Shown in pieces: positions 16,641-24,481 of a DNA stretch of 64,000 nucleotides; position 1 is the stretch's first letter; each line of letters opens with the position of its first letter. The position numbers and the translations under genes are program-made. Location: NCBI GenBank assembly GCA_964583825.1, contig CAZOXM010000007.1, forward strand, positions 1-64,000, read 5' to 3'. Under the pieces are notes generated by a model. That model worked only from the letters and a program-made list of their open reading frames with translations. It did no database searches and had not been told where the DNA came from. The DNA comes from GCA-1730015 sp964583825. GTDB taxonomy: Bacteria; Pseudomonadota; Gammaproteobacteria; Granulosicoccales; Granulosicoccaceae.

Positions 16641-18216
16641 CAAGTCCCGAGGTGCGGATGTGGTGGTTGGCGCACTGGCTGAGGCCGGTGTAGACACTCT
16701 TTTTGCGTTGTCGGGCAATCAGATTATGTCGCTGTTCGACGCCTGTCTTGATGCAAATATCGATATCGTGCATGCCCGCCACGAAGCTGCTGTCGTGCAC
16801 ATGGCTGAAGCCTATGCGCAGATCAGCGGGCGGATCGGTATAGCGCTGGTTACTGCGGGCGCCGGTGTCGGCAATGCTATCGGTGCGCTGTACGGTGCGG
16901 CCGAGTCGAACACCCCTGTGCTCCTTCTAAGCGGTGACTCACCAGTGACGCAGGATGGAAAGGGCGCTTTCCAGGAACTCGATCAGGTGTCGATCACCTC
17001 GGTGGTCACGCGCTGGTCGTACCGGGTCATCAGCGGTGAGTCGTTGTTGCATGATTTGTCGAAGGCTTTTCAGTTGGCACAATCGCCGTATCCGGGACCG
17101 GTGCACCTTGCGATACCGGCAGATGTGCTGATGCAGCCATGTGGTCGCAGCGAAGCGAATCCTGACGTGCAGCGGATCGATGCCGGGCTGCCTGATGTCG
17201 GTGCTTTAGTCGCTGCGCTGACAGATGCAAAAAACGGATTGATACTCACCGGTCCGTCGTTGAATACAACCAGGCAACCGGCACTGTGTCATCAGCTACA
17301 GGAGGTGTTTGATCTTCCTGTGATTAATCTCGAAAGTCCACGCGGATTGAATGACCCTTCGCTTGGGAATTTCAAATCACTGCTGGCGCGCGCGGATGTG
17401 GTGGTCAGTCTCGGCAAGCGAATAGATTTCAGCGTGCGGTTTGGCATTGACTTCACCGCGAAGTGGTACGGCGTGTTCGCGACGCAGGCGCTTGCTGAGC
17501 AGGCTGCACTGAACCTGCAGGGAAAGCTCGCGCGTGCAGTGGTTGCCGATCCGCTAGCCGTTGCCACGCAGTTGGTGCATGCCGCGACACCACAGCAACG
17601 GCCGGGTCAGTGGCGCGAGCAGCTGCAACAGGCAACGCGTGCGCGTCAGCAAGATGAGGCTGATTCAGATCTCTCACCAGTCAGCGTGCTGTCTGAGGTG
17701 CAGCGGGCTATTGTTCGGTGTGGCCATGCCATACTCGTCTGTGATGGAGGAGAATTCGGTCAATGGGCGCAGGCTTGCCTGTCGGTGAATACCCGAGTGA
17801 TCAACGGATTGTCCGGGTCAATCGGTGGTGGTATTGGCTATGCCATTGGTGCTGCTCGCGCGGCACCGGATGCCACGGTTTTTATTCTCAGCGGCGACGG
17901 GTCGATCGGGTTCCATCTCGCGGAAATTGAAACGGCAGTGCGCAGCCACGCATCGATTGTCATTATTGTGGGCAACGATTCGCGATGGAATGCTGAGCAT
18001 CAGCTGCAGATCAGGGAGTTTGGTGAAGATCGCCTGACGAGCTGTGAACTTGGTGAGGTGAACTACGGTGCTGTTTGCGGTGCGCTCGGCGGCCGTGGTG
18101 AGAAAGTGAAATCAACTCATGAACTGCAACAGGCGCTCGCCAGTCTGCCGCGACGCGGAGTGACCTGCATTGATATAGACCTCGACGGCCTCGTCGCTCC
18201 AAACTTTCCCGATTAG
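16633..18216 (+). CDS. Acetolactate-synthase-like thiamine-diphosphate enzyme
   Basis: This 527-residue protein has the three-domain layout of the acetolactate synthase/benzoylformate decarboxylase superfamily. The Pyr domain holds F-A-L-S-G-N and the catalytic glutamate E51 in A-R-H-E-A-A-V-V-H-M. F-Q-E-L-D-Q-V near 115 resembles acetolactate synthases. The PP domain carries the diphosphate motif G-D-G-S-I-G-F followed about 25 residues later by V-G-N-D-S. Glyoxylate carboligase is unlikely because the glutamate is present. Sulfoacetaldehyde acetyltransferase and oxalyl-CoA decarboxylase signatures are not evident. As last gene of the operon it probably decarboxylates or condenses a 2-oxoacid made by the preceding enzymes. 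The start is TTG 16633, overlapping the beta-subunit stop; GTG 16660 is an alternative. Confidence 0.75.
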   Translation: MADKSRGADVVVGALAEAGVDTLFALSGNQIMSLFDACLDANIDIVHARHEAAVVHMAEAYAQISGRIGIALVTAGAGVGNAIGALYGAAESNTPVLLLSGDSPVTQDGKGAFQELDQVSITSVVTRWSYRVISGESLLHDLSKAFQLAQSPYPGPVHLAIPADVLMQPCGRSEANPDVQRIDAGLPDVGALVAALTDAKNGLILTGPSLNTTRQPALCHQLQEVFDLPVINLESPRGLNDPSLGNFKSLLARADVVVSLGKRIDFSVRFGIDFTAKWYGVFATQALAEQAALNLQGKLARAVVADPLAVATQLVHAATPQQRPGQWREQLQQATRARQQDEADSDLSPVSVLSEVQRAIVRCGHAILVCDGGEFGQWAQACLSVNTRVINGLSGSIGGGIGYAIGAARAAPDATVFILSGDGSIGFHLAEIETAVRSHASIVIIVGNDSRWNAEHQLQIREFGEDRLTSCELGEVNYGAVCGALGGRGEKVKSTHELQQALASLPRRGVTCIDIDLDGLVAPNFPD

Positions 18217-18505
18217 GGCCGGTGTGCGCGTGGTTTGAAGGCGATAAATGCATCCCGGATAGTTCCTCTTAGAGAAGGCAGCGGTTTTTCGTCCTGATGC
18301 AGTCTGTTGGTCTGATTGCCCGGGCTGCGTCGTGTATCTGCGCGGCCAATCCACAAGTGGCTACTGATCCTCAAAAAGCCAGGTAACCGCCGACCGAAAC
18401 CATGGGATTTGAGTTGTTGTTCAATCCTGCGGGTGCTTCGCTGTGGAATAATGGTAAGAATGCATTTGAACATCTCGAAGGGATTCGACTCAGAGGAGTG
18501 AACAT
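18217..18505. other. Intergenic region before the esterase gene
   Basis: These 289 bp contain no gene I can support. TGCATC and GATGCA form a loose inverted pair around 18247-18301, without a T-tract. The 3' end holds CAGAGGAG, the ribosome binding site of the following GTG-initiated gene. No clear promoter was found. Confidence 0.4.
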
Positions 18506-21500
18506 GTGGGCCATCGCAAGATTGGTATAGCGCTTTTAATTTCAACCGTGAGTAGCCTGGCAAACGCTGCTCCCGTACTAAATAATGATACGGCATCGGT
18601 GCCTGAAGGCGGTTCTGTCACTGTCGATGTGCTGTCCAACGACGTCGCGACCAACGGCGCCATCGTGCCCGCAACGGTCGATGTCTTTCAACCGGATCCA
18701 GCGCGCTATCTTCCAGAGAATGGATACCTCTCGATAGACGGGCAGGGTCGAATAACCTACTACCACTACGGTGGCCCGACGGTATCCGATGAGGTCTATT
18801 ACATCGTTGCCGACAGCAATGGGGTATACGGGGAGCCGGCCTCTATTGCGATTACTATCGGTGATGGTCAGTCAAACGCGGTGCCGGTGGCGAATGGTGA
18901 TTCCCGGAGCCTGAGTCGAGGTGCCTCGGTTCAGATTGCGGTGTTGGATAACGACAGTGATTCCGATGGAACGCTGCTCGCATCCACGCTGACTCTGGTT
19001 CGCACACCGGTGAATGGAACAGCGACGGTCGGTGCTAACGGTGTAATCACCTATGCGCACGACGGCTCGCAAAGCAGCAGTGATTCTTTTGAATACACCG
19101 TTGAAGATAACCTTGGTGCGATATCGAACCGCGCGATTGTCAGCCTCAGTATCGAATCTGATCAGCCGAACAACGCGCCACTGGCACGGAATGACTCATC
19201 GACCGTGCAACGCGGTGCAGAGACGGCTATTCAGGTACTCGCCAACGATGCGGATTCAGACGGTTCGCTGGTGGCGTCAACTGTTCAAATCAACGACGAC
19301 CCGGATCATGGCACCCTGCTGATCTCGGGCAACGGCACGATCACTTATCGCCATGACGGCAATGCCAGCACGTCGGATTCGTTTTCCTATACTGTTCGGG
19401 ACAACGATGGAGCGACGTCGAATGCAGCTCAAGTCGCTATCACAATACAGCAGACAACAGCCGACAGTGTCGTTCTGGTTGACGATACGGCGCTGGTTAC
19501 AGCGGCAGGTGGCTCGGTTACAGTCAATGTGCTGGCCAACGATCAGCCAGCAGTTGGGACAATGACCCCGGCCACCGTCGACATATTTCAGCCTGAACCG
19601 GGCACGTACTTTCCTGAGCATGGCTATTTGTCGATTGATGCTGCCGGACGCATTTCCTACGTGCACTATGGCGGACCCACCACATCCGATATATTTTATT
19701 ATGTTGCCGCCGACGATAGTTCAGAGCTGGGCGAGCCGGCAGCGGTTCGGATAACGATTGGAGCAGTTTCGTCAAATAACGCACCTCTGGCACGTAATGA
19801 TACCGCCACGCTCGCCACCGGTGCTTCAGTCACGATTGATGTGCTGGGCAACGATTCCGACTCGGACGGTGTGCTGGTGCCGGGCTCTGTTACTGCCAGC
19901 GAGCCAGGTAACGGCCAGGTATCAGTGGCGAACAACGGCCAGGTGACTTACACGCATAATGGCAATGCATCTGCTGCTGACAGCTTTACTTACACGGTAG
20001 CAGACGACGACGGTGCGATCTCCAACACAGCGTCTGTCAGCCTGACGATTGTCAGTGACGCAGAAGAAATTGCGCCGGTAGCCAATGCGGATTCGGTTAC
20101 CCTGATTAGCGGCGGCGAATTGAGCTTTTCACTGATTGAGAACGACACAGACGCCGATGGCTCGATTGATCCTGCAAGTATTGTTATCGTCAGTCAGCCT
20201 CAGTCTGCCAGTGCATTCTCTGTGGAAGAAAACGGTAGTGTCTTTTATCGACACAATGGTGGCTCAGATACTGATTCGTTTCGTTACACCGTGCAGGATA
20301 GCGATGGAAACCGGTCCAACGCTGCGACAGTCAGCATCACACTGACACCCGTTGTTGAAGCGGGAACAGTCAGCGCTTTTCATCGTAGCGGTCAGACGTT
20401 TTTAACCTGGGAAGAGACCGGGCCAAACGACGGTTATCACGTTTACCGTCATAGTCAGCCAATTACTGCACAGAATCTTAACGTTGCGGAGAAACTAACC
20501 CGCAAGTGGGGTGCGCTCGGCAGTGATACATCGATCAACCAGTATGGCGGACCCAGCGTTCCACAAAACTATGTGATTTCGGATCTCGGTACGCCCTTGT
20601 CGAATAGCACCGGATTGTTCGTTTATACCAAACAGCCCGGTGATTCCAGCACCGCTTACTATGCAGTCACACCGGTGCGCGACGGCAATGAAATGACAGG
20701 CACAGTCCTTTCAAGTCGCAGCGCCGTGAATGAGTCCGTCGGCACACCGCGTGATGTGCTGACCGTTTCCGTTAATCAGGGGAAAGGCCGGATCTACACC
20801 CAGTACATGGATTACGCGAACTGGAACCCAACGTTTAATGGCTACGCCTACAACTATACCGTCGCGCTGCCATCGTCCTACAACAGTTCGCAGAGTTACC
20901 CGTTAATGGTTGAGCTGCACGCCTACTATGAAGTGTATAAGTCGATCCCGCAGTCTGAATACGATTGGCAGGTCATTACGTTGCTGCCGCATGATCCGGG
21001 GCCGGCTCTGGGTGCCTTGCACTCCTGGTGGTATGGCTATGCACGTGATCACAACTATGCTGCTCAGGGCTCTACACCAACCAGTGGTGCGATAGAGAAT
21101 TTTACAGAGCAGCGAGTAATGCGCGCCGTTGCTGCGCTGATTGACGACACAGCATTCAATGTAGATACCAATAAAATTCATGCTTATGGCAACTCGATGG
21201 GGGCTTCGGGTGTGCTGGCGTTGGGCATGCGATACGGCAATGTATTTTCAGGTGTCTATGCCAATCAGCCGATGACCGATTATCAAAGTAATCCGCTTTT
21301 TCAGGGCGAGCTGGTGCAGACCTGGGGATCAAAATCGAGCAACCTGCCGGTGGTCAATGACGGCCCGTTCAGTGAAGGTATTCAACTGTACGGCCTGAAC
21401 GGTGTTAGTCCCGTGGGTGTCTGGGACTGGATGGATCATCATCAACAACTGGTTGAGAGACGGGGTGATACCTTTGCATACCTGATGACCTTTCATGGCA

Positions 21501-22117
21501 AGCAGGACACGATCATCGACTGGGCCACCCAGGGCAGACCCACCGTGCGCGCACTGACCGAAGCCACTGCGGGGTTTGCCGCGGTACATGGCGGCACCGC
21601 CGGACATACCTGGGTTGGATTCAGTTCAGTGAATGTCAGTCTGTTCGGTTTCGGGTACGGGGACGACTTTGGCTGGAAGTATCCTTTGAACCTGAGCTTT
21701 CCGTCGATAACCAACGCCAGTGGCTCAGGCCCGATCGATCCTGCGAACAGCGGCGATGACCGCTATAACATGGATATCGAATGGGCCACGCCGCACACGG
21801 CATTTTCACAAACCATTGTCGATCTGATTCAGCGTTATGAAATTACTTTGAAGTCCACATCAGCGAATCAGACTGCTGACATCACACCACGCCGAACCCA
21901 ACAGTTCGATCCGAACCCCGGTCAGGTTTGTAACTGGACGGCCACTGATAACAACAACGGTCAGCAGATCGCCAGCCGCTCAGCCACCACCGATATTGAT
22001 TCGTTGCTGACTGCCACGGCAGTGCCGATTCGCACCGGTGCCGGTACGCGCTTATCGATTAACTGTTCTCAGGCGGAGTTGGATGAGGCACCATTGCTTG
22101 CAGATCCCGCACAGTAA
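18506..22117 (+). CDS. Secreted multidomain esterase with six cadherin-like repeats
   Basis: The protein has 1203 residues from GTG 18506, behind GAGGAG. A Sec signal peptide is cleaved near L-A-N-A. Residues 24-615 hold six cadherin-like/Big_9 repeats of about 95-100 residues, each with V-x-V-L-x-N-D near the start and a terminal S-F-x-Y-T-V-x-D strand. Repeats 1 and 4 share F-Q-P-x-P and H-Y-G-G-P-T, so the array looks like a duplicated block of three. A short fibronectin-like part follows. The C-terminal 400 residues are an alpha/beta hydrolase of the PHB-depolymerase/feruloyl-esterase kind: Y-P-L-M-V-E-L-H, Y-G-N-S-M-G-A-S-G with nucleophile Ser897, then G-K-Q-D-T-I-I-D and G-H-T-W. It probably cleaves ester bonds in an extracellular polymer. 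No outer-membrane sorting tail is obvious. Confidence 0.75.
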   Translation: MGHRKIGIALLISTVSSLANAAPVLNNDTASVPEGGSVTVDVLSNDVATNGAIVPATVDVFQPDPARYLPENGYLSIDGQGRITYYHYGGPTVSDEVYYIVADSNGVYGEPASIAITIGDGQSNAVPVANGDSRSLSRGASVQIAVLDNDSDSDGTLLASTLTLVRTPVNGTATVGANGVITYAHDGSQSSSDSFEYTVEDNLGAISNRAIVSLSIESDQPNNAPLARNDSSTVQRGAETAIQVLANDADSDGSLVASTVQINDDPDHGTLLISGNGTITYRHDGNASTSDSFSYTVRDNDGATSNAAQVAITIQQTTADSVVLVDDTALVTAAGGSVTVNVLANDQPAVGTMTPATVDIFQPEPGTYFPEHGYLSIDAAGRISYVHYGGPTTSDIFYYVAADDSSELGEPAAVRITIGAVSSNNAPLARNDTATLATGASVTIDVLGNDSDSDGVLVPGSVTASEPGNGQVSVANNGQVTYTHNGNASAADSFTYTVADDDGAISNTASVSLTIVSDAEEIAPVANADSVTLISGGELSFSLIENDTDADGSIDPASIVIVSQPQSASAFSVEENGSVFYRHNGGSDTDSFRYTVQDSDGNRSNAATVSITLTPVVEAGTVSAFHRSGQTFLTWEETGPNDGYHVYRHSQPITAQNLNVAEKLTRKWGALGSDTSINQYGGPSVPQNYVISDLGTPLSNSTGLFVYTKQPGDSSTAYYAVTPVRDGNEMTGTVLSSRSAVNESVGTPRDVLTVSVNQGKGRIYTQYMDYANWNPTFNGYAYNYTVALPSSYNSSQSYPLMVELHAYYEVYKSIPQSEYDWQVITLLPHDPGPALGALHSWWYGYARDHNYAAQGSTPTSGAIENFTEQRVMRAVAALIDDTAFNVDTNKIHAYGNSMGASGVLALGMRYGNVFSGVYANQPMTDYQSNPLFQGELVQTWGSKSSNLPVVNDGPFSEGIQLYGLNGVSPVGVWDWMDHHQQLVERRGDTFAYLMTFHGKQDTIIDWATQGRPTVRALTEATAGFAAVHGGTAGHTWVGFSSVNVSLFGFGYGDDFGWKYPLNLSFPSITNASGSGPIDPANSGDDRYNMDIEWATPHTAFSQTIVDLIQRYEITLKSTSANQTADITPRRTQQFDPNPGQVCNWTATDNNNGQQIASRSATTDIDSLLTATAVPIRTGAGTRLSINCSQAELDEAPLLADPAQ

Positions 22118-22135
22118 ACGCTGCGGGTAAGTGCT

Positions 22136-23113
22136 TTAGGCAGCCGGCCAGGGCAGGGTGAGTTGGTTATAGGTTTTGTGATCAATGTTACTGCCACATA
22201 GAATCAGCGCTACCTGCCTGCCGGCGAGTGTGTCTCTCAGCGGGTAGGTCAGCGCGGCCATCGCCGCCGCACAGGCCGGTTCTACGGCGAGCTGAAGATC
22301 GGTAAACATCAGTCGCATGGTCTCAATGAGCTGCGCGTCTGTGACCTGTACCAGCTGGTCGACGTGGTCGGTAACGAGCTGATATGACATAGGCATGTGC
22401 AGTGGTGCACCGAGGCTGTCGGCAATGGTATTGACACTGACGCGGGCCAGCGGCCTGCCATTTTTGAGACTGTCCGACATGCCCTGAGCACCGGTGGGCT
22501 CAACGCCGTACACCGCGCAGTCCGGTTTGAGTTGTTTTACCGCAGCGGCGATGCCGGCAATCAATCCGCCGCCACCGACCGGCACAATAACCGCTTCGAT
22601 GTCGGGCTGATCATGCAGCAGCTCCAGTGCGACGGTCGCCGTACCCTCAAAGGTGGGAATGCCCTCAAACGGATGGACCATTGTCCTGCCCTCGTTTGCT
22701 TTCAACTGTTCGACAATGTCGATTAACTCGGCAATGGTGCGTCCAAATACGATTTCCGCCCCCAGTGCTTTGCAGCACTCGACACGATAGGGATTGGCCG
22801 TTTCAGGCATGACCACCTTGGCGCTGGTGCCCGCGCTGCGCGCAGCATAGGCCGCCGCGATCGCATGATTGCCGGCGGAAAACGCGGTAATGCCCAGTTG
22901 CCGCTGCTGCTCATTGAGTTGCATCACGGTGTTGAGCGCGCCCCGCGCTTTGAAGCTGCCGGTTTTCTGCAGCAGCTCCATCTTCAGCATCACCCGGGTG
23001 TCGCGAAAGCGCTCACCGCCGGTGATCCCGTAGTACGGCAGCGTGGGCGTTCTTACCACATGCGTGCCGATTCTGTCGGCGGCAGCTTTGATCGAGTCGA
23101 GGGAGAGAGTCAT
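22136..23113 (-). CDS. Threonine/serine dehydratase-like PLP enzyme (fold type II)
   Basis: This 325-residue protein lacks the C-terminal ACT-like regulatory domain of biosynthetic IlvA, so it resembles catabolic TdcB or serine racemase-type enzymes. The PLP lysine is in K-T-G-S-F-K-A-R-G-A near 56, the substrate loop is S-A-G-N-H-A-I-A near 80, the phosphate loop is P-V-G-G-G-G-L-I-A-G near 180, and L-C-G-S-N-I-D ends the core. It should deaminate L-threonine and/or L-serine to the 2-oxoacid. A 3-hydroxyaspartate dehydratase of the same family is possible and cannot be separated by eye. It is convergent with the esterase gene and divergent from carA. Confidence 0.8.
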   Translation of the reverse strand: MTLSLDSIKAAADRIGTHVVRTPTLPYYGITGGERFRDTRVMLKMELLQKTGSFKARGALNTVMQLNEQQRQLGITAFSAGNHAIAAAYAARSAGTSAKVVMPETANPYRVECCKALGAEIVFGRTIAELIDIVEQLKANEGRTMVHPFEGIPTFEGTATVALELLHDQPDIEAVIVPVGGGGLIAGIAAAVKQLKPDCAVYGVEPTGAQGMSDSLKNGRPLARVSVNTIADSLGAPLHMPMSYQLVTDHVDQLVQVTDAQLIETMRLMFTDLQLAVEPACAAAMAALTYPLRDTLAGRQVALILCGSNIDHKTYNQLTLPWPAA

Positions 23114-23265
23114 TGAGAGAGCTTAGCGCAGTAAGGGGGATCAGTTGCCTGACCGGCTACGGGCCGGCGCTGGTTTGTAAAACGAATGATACGGGTAGCA
23201 GGTCGCTGCCTTATCTTACAATCCAATACGCCGCGGCTGCCGGTTCGCCGTTCGTGAATGCCTTG

Positions 23266-23295
23266 GTGACACACGACGTTCTTTTTTTGTAAAAT
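23266..23295 (+). promoter_or_regulatory. Predicted sigma-70 promoter of carAB
   Basis: GTGACA at 23266-23271 (5 of 6 to TTGACA) and TAAAAT at 23290-23295 (5 of 6 to TATAAT) are separated by 18 bp. Transcription would start near 23302, about 40 bp before the carA TTG. No leader peptide or attenuator is visible. Confidence 0.55.
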
Positions 23296-23341
23296 AGCAC
23301 AAAGCATCCGCTTTACCTTTTCCCACTACAGAGAACAGCCA

Positions 23342-24481
23342 TTGCGTAAACACGCAATACTCACGCTTGCGGACGGCACAAAATTCCATGGCTACGCCCT
23401 GGGTGCCTCGGGTGTAGCCGTCGGGGAAGTTGTCTTTAACACGGCAATGACAGGGTATCAGGAAATACTGACCGACCCGTCCTACGCGCAACAGATGGTG
23501 ACCCTGACGGTGCCCCACGTGGGCAATACCGGGACGAACCCCTTCGACGAAGAGTCGGCGAATGTTCACGCCAGCGGCCTGATCATTCGCGATGCACCGC
23601 TTCGAACCAGCAGTTTTCGCAGTGAGAAAACGCTGGCAGACTATCTGAAAGACAAGGGTTGCGTTGCTATCGAGGGCGTGGATACCAGGCGATTGACTCG
23701 CCACCTGCGAATGCATGGCGCGCAGGTCGGCATGATTGATTGCCGCGACACCCCGGACGATGCCGACACTGGTTCGCGCATTGCGGCCTTTGGCAGCCTG
23801 GTCGGTCGTGATCTCGCTCAGCTGGTATCCACAGCGGATTCGTTCGAATGGCTGGAGGGCACGTGGCAGCTTGGCGATACCTTTCAGCCATCGCCAGCGG
23901 ACGCGCGCCACGTAGTTGCCTGGGACTACGGCATTAAAAGAAACATTCTGCGCATGCTGGCTGATCAGGGTTGTCGTGTCACGGTGGTCAATGCCCGGAC
24001 CTCAGCTGATGAGGTGCTGTCGATGCAACCCGACGGTGTGTTTCTGTCCAACGGTCCGGGCGACCCGGAGCCGTGCGACTACGCCATTGAAGCGATACGG
24101 CAGGTGCTGTTAACAAAAATACCGGTATTTGGCATATGTCTCGGCCATCAGTTACTCGCGCTCGCCAGCGGTGCAAGGACGATGAAAATGAAATTCGGTC
24201 ATCACGGGGCCAATCATCCGGTGATTGATCTGGACACCAGCCGCGTGATGATCAGCAGCCAGAACCACGGTTTCTGTGTCGACGAAGACAGTCTGCCGAG
24301 CAGTGTGCGCCCGACGCACCGGTCTCTGTTTGACAACACACTGCAGGGCATAGAACGCACGGACGTGCCGGCATTCAGTTTTCAGGGGCACCCGGAAGCG
24401 AGTCCCGGACCGCACGATGTGGCGGCGCTTTTCAAACGATTCACTGACCTGATTGACGCGAACAAACATGCCCGGTCGTAG
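23342..24481 (+). CDS. carA: Carbamoyl-phosphate synthase small (glutaminase) subunit
   Basis: CarA hydrolyses glutamine and channels ammonia to CarB for carbamoyl phosphate, used in pyrimidine and arginine synthesis. The 379 residues match the normal length. The N-terminal domain has A-M-T-G-Y-Q-E-I-L-T-D-P-S-Y. The class I glutamine amidotransferase domain shows F-L-S-N-G-P-G-D-P and the nucleophile motif V-F-G-I-C-L-G-H-Q, then N-H-G-F and F-Q-G-H-P-E-A-S-P-G-P. The start is TTG 23342, behind a weak AGAGA, and an upstream promoter is predicted. The 3' end overlaps carB by 14 bp, so the two subunits are translationally linked. In many gammaproteobacteria dapB precedes carA; here a dehydratase gene is divergent instead. 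Confidence 0.97.
   Translation: MRKHAILTLADGTKFHGYALGASGVAVGEVVFNTAMTGYQEILTDPSYAQQMVTLTVPHVGNTGTNPFDEESANVHASGLIIRDAPLRTSSFRSEKTLADYLKDKGCVAIEGVDTRRLTRHLRMHGAQVGMIDCRDTPDDADTGSRIAAFGSLVGRDLAQLVSTADSFEWLEGTWQLGDTFQPSPADARHVVAWDYGIKRNILRMLADQGCRVTVVNARTSADEVLSMQPDGVFLSNGPGDPEPCDYAIEAIRQVLLTKIPVFGICLGHQLLALASGARTMKMKFGHHGANHPVIDLDTSRVMISSQNHGFCVDEDSLPSSVRPTHRSLFDNTLQGIERTDVPAFSFQGHPEASPGPHDVAALFKRFTDLIDANKHARS

Noticed and set aside
16633..18216. Identity of the TPP enzyme as sulfoacetaldehyde acetyltransferase (Xsc), tempting because of the taurine transaminase
   Set aside because: It is about 60 residues shorter than Xsc and the motif after the Pyr domain resembles acetolactate synthase, not Xsc; only the superfamily is supported.
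16633..18216. Identity of the TPP enzyme as glyoxylate carboligase, tempting because of the glyoxylate-type transaminase
   Set aside because: Glyoxylate carboligase lacks the catalytic glutamate, which is present here as E51.
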